Positions 23,052 through 33,899 of a stretch of 64,000 nucleotides of DNA are shown here, in pieces (position 1 is the first letter of the stretch; each line of letters starts with the position of its first letter). This DNA is from Skeletonema tropicum. Lineage: Eukaryota; Bacillariophyta; Thalassiosirophyceae; Thalassiosirales; Thalassiosiraceae. Below the pieces are notes generated by a model. It did not search any database. It had not been told where the DNA came from and worked only from the letters and a program-made list of their open reading frames with translations. The stretch lies in the NCBI GenBank assembly GCA_037178625.1, contig CM074136.1, positions 1,240,001 to 1,304,000 on the forward strand. Direction: 5' to 3'. The position numbers and the translations under genes were made by a program.

Positions 23052-23850
23052 AATAAAGTTTCATTTGATGGCTGCAAAATGCCTAGTATAGTACGAGCCA
23101 CATCAAAGGGATGCCAACATTCTTGAGAAGTGTTTAGTATTTAGGGCCAATGCTGTTTTCGTAGTAGTACTACTGCTGCAAGATTTCTGTTATATTATTA
23201 TTAGTAGTAGCAGCAGCAGTAATGTGAAGTAATCGATACTGTTACTGTTATCCTTTTTTAACTGCCTTTTTACAGGCAAGAAAGAACCATTAAATAACGT
23301 GAGCCACTTCGGTCAGAAGTCTTCTGCAAGTCCATCGAAGATAAAGGCACTTGCACAAGATAGAATGGAAGATTCTGTGTCTCGATGAATATCTTCCCCA
23401 CCTTAAGACTGGAAGATACGATGGTGGAATGAATCTTGACGATAGACACAATCGATTCATCAAACAGCCTAACTCCTCATCTGAGAGAGAATCTTCTGCA
23501 AGTCCATAGATAGAAGATAAAGGGTCAAGATTTTTGGTGTTTTGGGAGGTGGGTTCGCACGGGACTATCCAGATGTTCCTTGGGTGACGTCTTTGAGTGC
23601 AATGCAGTGTTTTTCCGATACGATCGACTCCGACCCACAAATAATTAGTATTTCCATATTCCAATGGTCGAGAACAACTAGATACTAAGTAGAACCAGAA
23701 GGCTTCAAACCCTTGACTTCTCCCTTCAGACTTTCAAGCACAGCACGCGTTTGTGATTTGTTACAAAGTAGCTGGATAATTGAGATTCCAGAAAAGGGAT
23801 TCTGTTGGATGTGCGAACTCATTTTGCGAACCTCTCTCGCACATCCGAAA

Positions 23851-24465
23851 GGAGCTTGCTTACATCGTAGCCATACTTAGTTCCTTTTTCCAGAAAATCA
23901 ACAAGACCCTGCTAGTAAGTCTGCTGGATTATACGCCAGCTGCAGTGAGCAAAAGTGAGCAGCATGGCACAGTTAGAGGTTAGTTGTGTTGTGTGAATAC
24001 TTACTTCTACTTTGCTCTAAGTATCGCGTTTGCTATCCACTTACGTCAACCAACCGTACCTTTAGCAGGCCCCAAGGGCATCTTCGGGAGCAACCCGAGC
24101 GAGCACCTCCTTGTTTAAGTTCCCCTTTCTCTACCGATCCCTCTCTCTAGAGTGTTTCTCTCTCTCTCTAGCTCTAGCTCTAGAGAGAGAGAGAGAGAGA
24201 GGTTACTAACATAATCTATCCATGTTCCTAAAAGTACTTTCTACTTCTCCAGGATTAAGTTCTCCTTTCTCTACTGACACTGGCGTCTAGAGAGAGTAGT
24301 AACTAAAATAATCATTTCATCTATCTTATCTACCGATGATAGCATCCGTAACACTCACCCTCTCTAGAGTGCTGAAGAGCCAGAAATGTTGGTGGCTTTC
24401 AGCATTAATCAACCTGGTGTCTAAACAGAACCACAATATTGAGGAGATTGCCTACCTATGTATTC
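23851..24465. other. CTAG/GAGA-rich low-complexity region
   Basis: There is no gene. 24130-24310 holds several CTCTCTCTAG / CTAGAGAGAGA runs and a near-repeat of TTAAGTTCTCCTTTCTCTAC. The same low-complexity motif borders other rearranged segments in this window. Confidence 0.5.
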
Positions 24466-24897
24466 TCAAATGGAATATTGATGAAGCTTACCAAGCTTCC
24501 TCGCTCTCAATGCAGCCTTCCTTGTCTCGGCTGACGAAGCAAGTGCAATATCTTCCGACCTGAAACTTCCATACTTGTCCTGTCTCGCCTGCTCTGCGAG
24601 AACTGCACGTACGCATCGACTTCTGCAAGCCTGCACCTCGAGCGCAAAGGCAGGTGTGAGTAGATGAGCAATACCAATCCAGGAGCCTCTATCTTCTCCG
24701 GATGCCCAATCACTTGCACGAGCCATGAGGACATCTTGCTTTCTGTTTCGTTTCATTGAGTTGTATTCTGCGCCAGTGTACCACAGCTCGTTCTTGTCCT
24801 CGTGCCTATGAACAATGTAAACTTGCGCTGTTTCAGCAAATCGCACATGCATATGGTTGCGTCTGAGGGGGAAGTCTACGATCAATTCTGACGCCAT
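24466..24897 (-). CDS. Hypothetical protein, paralogue of the 52.3 kb gene
   Basis: About 143 residues from ATG 24897. Shared features with 52301-52816: an N-terminal VRFAETAQVYIVHRHED, the block ELWYTGAEYNSMK, a middle GIAHLLTP followed by a Cys-Arg segment (RSRCVRAVLAEQARQ), and a C-terminal RSEDIALASSAETRKAALRA with RKLG. This layout recurs in a large hypothetical family I associate with diatoms; no biochemical function is known to me. No targeting signal. The single clean frame and paralogue conservation support a real gene. Confidence 0.6.
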   Translation of the reverse strand: MASELIVDFPLRRNHMHVRFAETAQVYIVHRHEDKNELWYTGAEYNSMKRNRKQDVLMARASDWASGEDRGSWIGIAHLLTPAFALEVQACRSRCVRAVLAEQARQDKYGSFRSEDIALASSAETRKAALRARKLGKLHQYSI

Positions 24898-25169
24898 GTT
24901 CAAGGTCTGTTTTGTATTTTTGAGATGTGAAGTTGTGGTTATCAGTCAAAGCGGTACGAGTAGTGCAGGCAGCGCACGTCAACAGTACGATAGCTGGCTG
25001 AGCCCAGGGCACATAAAAGAATGCTGAGCCAATTTCAATATTGACAGATGGCGAGATGCAAAATGACAGATGGCGCATGAATGCAAAATGAGTTCGCACA
25101 TCCGAACAGAGAACAGAATCCTTTTTCTAGCTTTGTAACAAAATCAACTTCGCTGCTGCTACAATACGA

Positions 25170-25535
25170 TTGGTGAAAAAGCCTGAACTACGATCAATTC
25201 ACGATTACGAGCGTGGGATCATCTTTCAATTTCTCCACACAAATATGATGCATGCAATCAAATATTTCAGTGCTGTGCCATTTGATTCAAACAAATTCAA
25301 TTCTCCCATTGAGCCATGTGATAGTTACTCATACATTGGCAAATCCTTCCAACCTGGTGATTCCCGAGCTCTAGTTGACAGGCTTTATCTCAACCCAAAG
25401 GTGTATCAACCAATTTTTCAGAATGTTGACACAGCTCTTTTTGAAGATGAGCGCAAAACAGTCAAGGACATCGAGGCCTACCTGACAGGACAGCGGGTCT
25501 TCAGCGAGAAAGAAATTCAAGTTCTAGGAATATGA
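25170..25535 (+). CDS. Hypothetical protein, possibly a fragment
   Basis: A 121-residue open frame with ordinary composition (HDYERGIIFQFLHTNMMH, YLNPKVYQPIFQNVD, FSEKEIQVLGI). The apparent start is GTG or TTG-like rather than a good ATG, so it may be an exon or a remnant. It lies just after an inverted copy of the repeated TTGTTAC module. I see no family match. Confidence 0.3.
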   Translation: MVKKPELRSIHDYERGIIFQFLHTNMMHAIKYFSAVPFDSNKFNSPIEPCDSYSYIGKSFQPGDSRALVDRLYLNPKVYQPIFQNVDTALFEDERKTVKDIEAYLTGQRVFSEKEIQVLGI

Positions 25536-25605
25536 AAGATTTCAGCATCAAGTTTGAGATTACAATACACTGCACCGAAGAATAATGATGATACATTGGC
25601 AACTT

Positions 25606-26496
25606 CTACCTCATCATTGACGTCAACAAACCCTCAAGTACTTCCTTCGAATACTGAGAATATCCATTCGGATTGTCGATTCCTAGCTTGACTGCTTTTC
25701 GAAACAATGACAATGGCACGTGGGACAGAATTGTATCCAGGAAGACTGAAACTAGCAAAACTCCGACCGAATGTGGATTCTTTATGTCCTGGAGTACCAT
25801 CAAACATGCTGCGAGGTACATGTAGGCATCGGTCCCAACAAACCTACGCCAGTTCTCACTTTCTTTGACATGCTCCTCCAAATAGTACTTGGCAATGTGC
25901 AGATTTTGTGCCAACCCACCTTTACCGAAGTAGTGGTATATACCAAGAAAGACGCCTGCATGAAGGATCTCTTCCGGCAAGTCGGGAGGCTTCATCCCTC
26001 TCTAACAAAATATCCTTCTGAGAGTATACCAACGTATTGTAATCAGCTGCTTCCGATTGTCCTTCGAACCACACTGGCCTAAGCGGCACATCATTGCATA
26101 AGTAGTTTGGGCATGCTTCCGTATTGAGAGGGTGGATCTCGCTGTCCCTATGCTGGTGTACAACATCTTCCACGCGCCCCTTTTCGACGATCAAGATTTA
26201 CCGTCATACAAATCAGACAATATCTGTAATTGCTTCACTCTTATCATGTATTGTTTATTGCGGAGAACCTTTTGGATAATTGCTCCGCCCTTGGATTCTG
26301 CCTCATGAGTTTGAGAGGGATTGGCAAGATCAAGATTTTGAATCAGTTTCTTCTGAGCTTCGATCCCTTGCTGAAGCCTCACAATCATGAAGGCACCCTG
26401 CAGCTGACCAACTACACCATCGTAATCCTTTATTTTCTTGTCGTAATCGTGGGAATTTAGTTCGTCAATGAAGTCTTGTTCGTCTGCTGGACTCAC
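25606..26496 (-). pseudogene. Sel1-like / ankyrin-family gene remnant with two frame breaks
   Basis: Minus strand. A helical N-terminal part (QDFIDELNSHDYDKKIKDY, GGAIIQKVLRNKQYMI) is followed after a frame change near 26192 by VEDVVHQHRDSEIHPLNTE and KDILLERDEAS. A one-base skip near 25996 leads to LPEEILHAGVFLGIYHYFG and AKYYLEEHVKESENWRRF, which resemble Sel1/TPR-like helices, and GIDNPNGYSQYSKEVLEG. Fragments of the same sequence occur at ~18.7 and 20.6 kb. Whether one multi-exon gene or a decayed copy is unclear; the two opposite-sense breaks favour decay. Confidence 0.5.
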
Positions 26497-26817
26497 CGAG
26501 CGTTCCTCACTCTCTAGACCTCACTCTCTCTCTCTCTCTCTAGAGTAAGCCATTTGTTAATTGCAATGCACTGCCCGGCGGCCGCCGGCCGCGGCGGCGC
26601 GCTCGCGATAAATACAACATATCATAGGCTCGGCGGATGTACCTCTAGGTACCATACCTTTTGCGCCTCCCGCAATTTTTTCAACTAACCAGCCATCGAT
26701 CAACTACGGATCAACCATCCTTATTCTCTCTTTTTGTAGTGCTTGATGGCACCTCTATTGGTTGCGGAAATCATAATATCGCCACAGTAATACGCCATAG
26801 GTCGATAAGAAACAAGG
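26497..26817. other. Intergenic; GAGA tract and GC-rich patch
   Basis: It contains a CTCTCTCTCTAGAG-type run and a short very GC-rich stretch at about 26575-26607 (GCGGCCGCCGGCCGCGG). The rest is likely promoter for the Mpv17-type gene. Confidence 0.4.
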
Positions 26818-27564
26818 ATGATATTGGGTCGTCGCTTCGTGCCGCCGCAATCGCTGTGTAAGTTGTCCAACCTACGGCTTTTCTCAAAACGAACTTCATC
26901 TGGAGTATCGGCATCACCTTCCATGCTACGCAATCCTCTTCAATGGTATGTCACAAAATTAGATACGCACCCCATCACAACGAAATGCATATCATCCGGT
27001 CTTATATCAGGATCTGGTGATCTATTATGCCAATCCATCGTTGCCAAAAAGAAACAGACAGCCAATGAATTTGATTGGATGCGCACAGTACGATTTACAA
27101 TACTTGGATCATTTCTTGTTGCACCAACTGTTCACTTGTGGTATGGCATGCTCATGAGCCGAATCCCTGGCACTAATATTGCTGCAGTTGCCAAACGATT
27201 ATTCTGCGATCAGGGTCTCTTTGCTCCACTATTTACTCCTACATTTGTAGCAGCGCTTACGGTGTTGGAGCATCTATCACCACCTCTAGAACAAAACAAT
27301 GAAGAGAATGGCATGAACAAAAACGCACTCAACAATCATCATAATTCTGATTTGTATACACACTTGACAGATCGATTCAGAAACGACGTACCTGACGCAA
27401 TATTAGTTGGTTGGTCAATCTGGATACCATCAATGGCAGTGATGTTTGCAGTCGTACCAGGAAAGTTCCAAGTTTTGTACAGTAATTGCGTTGGATTTGT
27501 TTGGAATGCCTATTTAAGTTGGAGGACGCATGAAGGGGAAGAGGAAAGAGTGTGCAGTGACTAG
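26818..27564 (+). CDS. Mpv17/PMP22-family membrane protein
   Basis: 248 residues. The basic N-terminus (LGRRFVPPQS, LRLFSKRT) fits a mitochondrial or other organellar presequence. The family core follows: WYVTKLDTHPITTKCIS, SGLISGSGDLLCQ, the FDWMRTVRFTILGSFLVAP helix, HLWYGML, and the C-terminal signature WSIWIPSMAVMF...VPGKFQVLYSNCVGFVWNAYLS, split here to show its parts. An Asn-rich insert (~residues 160-180) separates the last two helices. The family forms channels or supports metabolite handling in the mitochondrial inner membrane or peroxisome. One clean frame; start ATG at 26818. Confidence 0.88.
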   Translation: MILGRRFVPPQSLCKLSNLRLFSKRTSSGVSASPSMLRNPLQWYVTKLDTHPITTKCISSGLISGSGDLLCQSIVAKKKQTANEFDWMRTVRFTILGSFLVAPTVHLWYGMLMSRIPGTNIAAVAKRLFCDQGLFAPLFTPTFVAALTVLEHLSPPLEQNNEENGMNKNALNNHHNSDLYTHLTDRFRNDVPDAILVGWSIWIPSMAVMFAVVPGKFQVLYSNCVGFVWNAYLSWRTHEGEEERVCSD

Positions 27565-27688
27565 CCACATAAAGCATTATTACTTAATTTGATTGTTTGT
27601 CCGAGTATAAAACCAGGTTATCCTGATTTGCCTCATCCGACGATGGATTTGGATTTGGAATGGATCGCTTTGTTTTCAAGTTACGACG

Positions 27689-29686
27689 TTACTCATTAGC
27701 AACTTCCATCGATTTAACTTCAGCAGCAGTACCACCTACACTCTGCTGCTGCTCTGATTGAGCCATCAATTCTTGTCCTGCTTGTATCTCTGGCTCCTCC
27801 TCTGCCTCTTTCCTCTTCTTCTCTTGCTCCTCGGCGAGTTTAGCTGCCTTCTCTGCCTCTTTCTTCCGCTTCTTCTCCTCCTTCTCCAGCGCCTTAATTT
27901 CTCTCATTGCCATCTTCAAATCGTGTGCAACCTCTCCTGCACTTGCACGTTCCTCTGGATTGATCCTTAGGCATTTGAACATAGCATTCCTAATGGCGAC
28001 AATGGTGGGATCCGTAGAATTGGCAATCTTGGATGGTAGGGGTGGCATTTCACCTCTAGCCACCCTTGGACGTAATTCATCCATAATTTTGCTGTCCTTC
28101 ACCCACGGTGACTTATTGGTAAGGAGACTCCACAAGATATTACCCAGTGAATACACATCCACCTTCTCAGTTAGTGGGACGTCTTCTGTACCATCTTCGA
28201 TATGATTTTGCATCTCCTCAGGTGACCTCCACCACGGCTCTCTGAATCGTCCTTCAAAGCCACACGTTGCCTCCTTCTTTGGATCCCAAGATAGGAACAT
28301 TGCAACGTTAAAGTCGTTCAGTTTGGGGTACCTGCCGTCAACAACCGCAATGTTGTGATAGTTCAGATCATAGTGGACCATGGTGGCATTGCTACTCTTG
28401 AGTGACACACCGCTTCCATCACTTGCAGCTGTAAAGTCCGCATAGTCAATACTATGCACATCCGACACTCCCTTGGCTACCTCATAAGCCAAATTTAACC
28501 TCTGCTTCTTATGCGCCCCATACTTGATCATAGACTGAAGAGTCCCATGACTCGCAAACTCATTCATAGTACTCTGACCGCAATACCCATATACATCCAA
28601 TACATATGGCGATTGCGTCAATCGTTCCATTGCCATGGCATCACGACGGTGCAACTCGTAGAATTCTTCCGCAAAGTCCCGTTCGATACGGAGAGTTTTG
28701 AGCACCACCTGTTCATCCCGGCTCCATTCATCATCCCATCGATCATCGTCATATACAACTTTGAAGGGACTCGTCTCCCTATCCACTGCCCACGCAGTAC
28801 GGAACCATCCCTGGCCTTTCAATTCGAGTTCCACTTCCTGCTTCTGCTTCAGTGGTTTCATAGAAGCGTTATCCGTCACAAATCGTCTTCCGGTACGGGG
28901 TTCTGCAAAGATACGTGATTTTGTATTCCGACCGACAGAGTGCACAAAGTCAATCTCGTGTATGTTGTTACAGGTTGGATAACTTGTTGTTTGCCATGAT
29001 GCCTTGGGGACACAGTCTTCGGGGTCACCGGTAACTTTTTGTACTCCTTTGTTTGGTTGGCTGTCGTCTTTGCCATCTTTTTCATCTTTGGAGTCATTGA
29101 CGGATTGGCCAGTCTTGTCCATATCTGCCATACTTTCTTCATTCTCTGGAGTAAATGGTGGTAAGCTGTGTTTAAAGTTGGATGACCAAAGCGCCCGAAA
29201 GTGTTGATTCACATGCAAATTATTGATGTGTTGTGGCATTGTCTCGAACGTAGCACAGCGTGTATGTCCCTTATTCGATTCCTTCCAATTTATCAACGTT
29301 CCGACGGTGAAGGACGTTACTACCATGAATATAAACAGGGCAGACTTGGGCGAAACCCTACTGTGGTGGGCCTGATTGACATAGAGGAGCCGTGGCGGCA
29401 ACTCATGCGATGGTGATATTTTTAGTGGCGACAGATAATGATGTTCATTGTCTTTACTATCATAACTAGACGGACTGCTGCTGCTGTTGGTAGGCGGAGA
29501 TGTCTTTAATTTCGAACTGATGATGTTGCTGGTTGGAGGAGATGTCTTTAATTTCAGTGTACGGTTCCTATTCCATTCATCCCTGGCGGATGATTCACCA
29601 CTTGCATTACGAGGAGTTTTGGGGTTTTGTGGAGGACTGGCACAATCAAGGCTGCTTTTGTTTAAGCGCAACCGTAGCCCGGGCAT
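27689..29686 (-). CDS. Membrane-anchored protein kinase-like protein
   Basis: 665 residues in one frame. A polar N-terminus (~110 residues) leads into one hydrophobic segment, ALFIFMVVTSFTVGTLINW (~115-135), implying a type II membrane anchor. The kinase domain covers roughly 300-590. EQVVLKTLRIERDF supplies the conserved Lys; the catalytic loop reads VHYDLNYHNI (Tyr in place of Arg in HRD, catalytic Asp kept); the magnesium loop reads LNDFNVA (DFN instead of DFG); and KVDVYSLGNILWSLLT marks helix F. A Lys/Glu-rich coiled coil follows (~600-645). The key Lys and both Asp residues remain, so activity is plausible. The upstream region has four CACGTG boxes. Confidence 0.85.
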   Translation of the reverse strand: MPGLRLRLNKSSLDCASPPQNPKTPRNASGESSARDEWNRNRTLKLKTSPPTSNIISSKLKTSPPTNSSSSPSSYDSKDNEHHYLSPLKISPSHELPPRLLYVNQAHHSRVSPKSALFIFMVVTSFTVGTLINWKESNKGHTRCATFETMPQHINNLHVNQHFRALWSSNFKHSLPPFTPENEESMADMDKTGQSVNDSKDEKDGKDDSQPNKGVQKVTGDPEDCVPKASWQTTSYPTCNNIHEIDFVHSVGRNTKSRIFAEPRTGRRFVTDNASMKPLKQKQEVELELKGQGWFRTAWAVDRETSPFKVVYDDDRWDDEWSRDEQVVLKTLRIERDFAEEFYELHRRDAMAMERLTQSPYVLDVYGYCGQSTMNEFASHGTLQSMIKYGAHKKQRLNLAYEVAKGVSDVHSIDYADFTAASDGSGVSLKSSNATMVHYDLNYHNIAVVDGRYPKLNDFNVAMFLSWDPKKEATCGFEGRFREPWWRSPEEMQNHIEDGTEDVPLTEKVDVYSLGNILWSLLTNKSPWVKDSKIMDELRPRVARGEMPPLPSKIANSTDPTIVAIRNAMFKCLRINPEERASAGEVAHDLKMAMREIKALEKEEKKRKKEAEKAAKLAEEQEKKRKEAEEEPEIQAGQELMAQSEQQQSVGGTAAEVKSMEVANE

Positions 29687-30589
29687 GGTTGAATAATACT
29701 ATGTCTATGAGCTGCTACCATCAGCCGCTCATGTTCATGCCGTTCACAGCACACCAAGAAGTAACGTATTATATTGTAGTGAGATACAAGAGACGATGGA
29801 AGCAATCAAAATAAGTATGTAAAATCCGGGTCTCTTCTCAGTCAGGCGCGAATCGAATTTTGGCCACGTTTGAATTCAATTGGAAGAAACACAACAGGAA
29901 AGAGCCCTTGTACTCTGCCCACGCGTACAGCAATTGTGTGGAGTCACGTGGTAAGATTTTTCACGCGTACACGTGAAAAGTGAAAAAACATCACGCGACC
30001 CCTTAGATATCACGTGGCGTGACAAACTCGTGACACTCATAACCTGTTGAAATGAGCGAATTCTATGTATTTTAAATGTACCGTTACAGAAAGAGACTGG
30101 TCCCATATCCCATATGGCTCACGTTATTCACGCCACCCTGCCAAAATTTTTTTGATATCACGCTCAAGGTGTGATGTGATGGAACGTGACAAAGCTCTAA
30201 TAAACGGAACGAGCCATGATACTTAGATAGTTTACCGTCGCACACAATACCGTGATACGTATAAGCGATTGCGGTCGGTTTGAAACGTACTAATTCCTAT
30301 TAGATACTCACGTGGAAAGGTTGGTGTTTCCAAAATCCCTTTCTCGGGACTGCAATGCTTAATTTCACCGTAGCACAGAAATAACCTGAAGACCGGACCC
30401 ACACATATGTACACAGAAACCTAAGCCCCACACACTGCCAACAAGCCAAGGTCTGACGTTACAGAAGGATTAGATGCATACATGCATACGATAGACAAGT
30501 GAGAAGAGATAATCCTATTCCTATTGCTATTGCTTACGCTTACTATCAGTCTAAATTGACTGCTAATAACTGCAGTTGAAGTGGAAGCA
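29687..30589. promoter_or_regulatory. Upstream region of the kinase gene with clustered CACGTG boxes
   Basis: Perfect CACGTG palindromes lie at 29945, 29970, 30011 and 30309, with many further CACGC/GCGTG half-sites between 29910 and 30190. In plants and algae this core is bound by bZIP and bHLH factors; that they act here is inference. No gene found. From ~30415 onward the sequence is a duplicate of the 33.85 and 34.3 kb region. Confidence 0.4.
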
Positions 30590-30850
30590 GCACACTCCGC
30601 ACTCGCACTGAACCGAAGATGTGAAAATAACGTAAACATGCCCCTACCGCAAGACATATCGACAACTTCGCCATACAATTCCGCTTCCTCCACTTTATTC
30701 GATGGCGCAGGGCGGTGCTCCTCGCATCCATGTCATCTTCGTTCTTGACATTGAATGAGAAGGCAGGGTCTGCTTTGTTGGCATGAAACGGCCAGCAAAA
30801 CCTTTAAGAAACTCTCTCACAATATCAATATTCCGACCTCCAAAGATAAC
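30590..30850 (-). pseudogene. Stray copy of the 3' exon of the 34.4-36.3 kb gene
   Basis: The minus strand reads FGGRNIDIVREFLKGFAG, RFMPTKQTLPSHS, then in broken frames the acidic C-terminus found at 34438-34635. The 5' part of the gene is absent. Similarity continues 3' to about 30415. Confidence 0.75.
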
Positions 30851-30864
30851 ACCCCGGTTTAATG

Positions 30865-32504
30865 TTACTCCACCGGCTTGCCCAACGACTTGTACAAAGG
30901 AGAAACCTTATCCCATCTACGCATCACTTCAAACACGATTGACAATGCTTCCACAACAAAATCCTCGTCTTCTTCCGTCAACCGTGAATATTTTTGCACA
31001 GCTTCAAGTGTATTTGGGAGGAGCTTCACATCAATGTCAACAAAATGCTGCACATTAGATATCGTTCCGTTTCTGGAAGAAAGAAGGCTGTATATCTTTC
31101 CGGCTCTATTGATTTCTCTCGAATCACTCTCGTTTCCTTCTATGAGGTAGTCAGCTTCTATCTCACAGCTGTGATTCGAATCAGCGACTAAGTTCAAGCT
31201 ACTGTCATCGCGTACTGCCACACGCAATACCTCGTTTCCAGCTTCATCCACGTCAATGATCAGATATCGCAAAGTAGTGTTACTGCGAAGAGCATTTGCA
31301 ATCAATGCAGCATCATTGGCATCCAATTCATTGCCGGTAAGATTAAGCTCTTTCAACCTTGGATTAGTTGCCAAGAAATCTGGCAAGAGCGTGGTCTCAA
31401 CTGAAGATATATTATTCGAAGACATGTTCAGTGTTTCCAACTTCAATTCGTCAGTCCTGAGTAGTGTACGGAGCATCTCATTTCCTAATTCATCACTGAA
31501 GCAATATTCCATACTGACATCTATAATAGAAGGATGATGGTGTATAGCGGAGCAAAGCTTGGCAACATCATTCCCGTTCATACCTGTAACTTCATAAATG
31601 TCTAGCTTTTGTAGGTATTTGTTGTTTTTGATAACACTTGCAATTGTGCTCATGCCACCGTGAATTATATAAGTATCTTGAAGTGTAAGCTTTTTGAATG
31701 GCATGTTCACCAATGCTTCTTGAATCAGCTCAGTAATTTCACGGTTCAGTGTGAAATTCCAAAATGTGATGCTCGTCTCACAATCATCGGGCAACATGTC
31801 AAACGCAGGCTTGAATTGTTTCAACGCAGCAGCAAACTCTCTCCAGTGAGGAGATAGTGCATTATTGGTATCTGCATCAAATGAAATATGTTCCTCGGCG
31901 GTATACAAAGAAATCTCCTTCTTATTCTCCTCATTATATTCCTTTGGAAAATCCCCCCTCCTCATAGCTTCGGTGCTCTTTTTTAACTTTTTACTAGTTT
32001 CAATGATATAATCAGCCTCACGCACGTTGTAATTGACATCCATCAATTCAGCCCTCGAATACATGGGAGCTGAATACTAGCTGTTTGATTCAGTATCCGC
32101 ATTTCATGATACCTGAGTGATCTATCCATATGATCCTTCATTGATTGCGAATTCGATTGCGATGTTGTCGCGAATTTTGTTTCAAGGGAGCTGCACTTTG
32201 CCTCCAACATATCTTCAAGTTTGCTACACTTTGCCTCTAAATTTTCACATCGGCTCTCGAGGCTGCTCACGGTGGCTAGCTTCTCTTCCATCCGCATCAT
32301 TATCTTTTCCATTCGGTCCAACTGTGATGTTTTGTTATCGTCTTGAGGTGGCCCAGGCGATGTATCATCACACCGCCCTGTAAAATAATATCCAAACCAT
32401 GAAGATAGAAAGCTACTGCTGTTATTGGTGCTGACACCATCCGCCGTGGCCTGACCATCATTTGCCTTGCGCTTCTTGTTAGGGTTACTATCGTTGCTCA
32501 TCAT
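30865..32504 (-). CDS. LRR family protein 1 (one-base deletion near residue ~145)
   Basis: About 545 residues if one missing base near 32075 is allowed. N-terminus with an NLS-like KKRKANDG, then a coiled coil (MRMEEKLATVSSLESRCEN), RYHEM, the shared block HWREFAAALKQFKPAFDML and FHGGMST-type motif (here IIHGGMSTI), then leucine-rich repeats (LETLNMSSNNI, LKELNLTGNELDANDAALI, ALRSNTTLRYL), and a C-terminal RRWDKVSPLYKSLG. Aligning with the two paralogues at 58-61.7 kb places exactly 16 residues across the break when the base is restored. The first half otherwise ends after 153 residues. The family appears nuclear; partners unknown. Confidence 0.75.
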
Positions 32505-32581
32505 GCAAATTGTGTTGATTTATCTTGCGATTGTAATAAGTAGGCTATCAACCAATAATTTTTTCTTCAACAAACTTTCCA

Positions 32582-33390
32582 ACAGGTGTGGACAAGGGTA
32601 AATAAAAAATAGAGGGTATGACTCAAATTTTAGCGGGAAATCTCCACCGCGACGATAACAAAAAAAAAAATAAAGAGGATTTACCGTCTCGTGGTCCAAA
32701 CCAAATGCGAAAGTCAGTGCCGGTGCGAACAGGAAGATCAGCACCAAACCGCCGCTCAAGACAACGGCAACCATGGTCCACGTTGCCGCCGCTGAAATAG
32801 ACCAAGTTAATAGCCGTATTATGGTACGATTGGTGGCTGATCGTTACTATGGATTATTATGTATGTGCTGAAGCCCTCGCCGCTGCCAAATCCCTCGAGG
32901 GAAGGCGTCATGAGGGCAATATTAGACGGTCAAGTCCGGCGAGCGCCGCCCACTGAACAGTGCTTATTGAACGTTCCAAGGAGCGTTTCTGCTGGATCCA
33001 AGCACCGCAACATCAACATAATAATCCATAGTAACGATCAGCCATCAATCGTACCATATTACGGCTAATAACTTGGTCTATTTCAGTGGCGGCAACGTGG
33101 ACCATGTTGCCCATGGTTGCCGTTGCCTTGATCGGTGAATGATCAGTTCGAGCTTTCAATGACGGGAGACGATGTGGCAAGCGAGACTCAATCATCGGGA
33201 ACCAAAAGTCGTATCGGCACTATTACTTAGGTGATTTGTGTGTGCTTTCTGGACAACGGTGGACAGTACTAGGTACAACGTAGGAATACGTAAAAATGGC
33301 CCTTGTGTCACAGTTTGGTTTTGACCACGAGACGGTAAGCGTCACACTCTCTGTGACATACCCTATTTATTTACCCTTTGGTGTGGAGGA
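32582..33390. repeat. Large imperfect inverted repeat (foldback)
   Basis: The left arm (~32582-32865) reads outward-in and reappears inverted at ~33018-33390. Paired landmarks include GATCGTTACTATGGATTATT at 32839 with its complement near 33027, the CGGCAACCATGGTCCACGTT segment with its counterpart near 33100, and GTCTCGTGGTCCAAACCAAA with its counterpart near 33310. Arms are interrupted by small non-matching segments and the loop is ~150 bp. No protein is recognisable. It could be a decayed foldback/MITE-type element. Confidence 0.7.
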
Positions 33391-33899
33391 ATGGAAGGCT
33401 GAAAAGAAGAGTCTTGTTGAATTCCGTGATGTCACGGAGTTGTCTTTGAGGACGGGGGAGTGTGACGTCACACATGCCATACGATAAACGGTGGAGAGTT
33501 AGTTTAACGCATAATATTTTAGCTGGATAGGAGCGGACAGAAGCAGATGGGCATCTGAAATGAATAAGAAAAATCGCTAAAACTCACTAATTCTTGCCTG
33601 GGAAACCGTGCATACCTCTCTAGGCCTGGGCTGGATGTAGGAGCTCAAATTTTTTAGCCCCTACGGGGCTAAAAATGTGCTTGACTTTGTTTAGCCATTA
33701 CTACAATACTACGTCGATCCTGCTGGTTCAAAGACCAATATTATTCCATTCATTTAGTCTGGAGTTCATATGCAACTTGAGTTGATGAGATTCTTATTCA
33801 GCACGAAGGGCGACAGTTTTGTCAATGATGCTGATGAGCTCGGGGACGGAGGAATAGACAAATGAAAAGAGATAATCATATTTCTATTGCTTGCGCTCA
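33391..33899. other. Intergenic
   Basis: No gene seen. A short perfect hairpin, TTTTTAGCCCC-TACG-type with complement GGGGCTAAAAA, lies at about 33651-33674. Confidence 0.4.

Larger units (their letters stand above)
21060..23850 (+). repeat. Tandem segmental duplication, two units of ~1.2-1.4 kb
   Basis: Unit 1 (about 21060-22275) and unit 2 (about 22435-23850) share the gene, its 3' UTR (TAGTACGAGCCACATCAAAG, then an AGCAGCAG run), and ~300 bp further downstream including CCTTGGGTGACGTCTTTGAG. Unit 2 has an extra ~190 bp at 23295-23490 that contains an inverted scrap of neighbouring sequence. Both units end in the TTGTTAC...GGATTCTGTT module. Confidence 0.85.
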
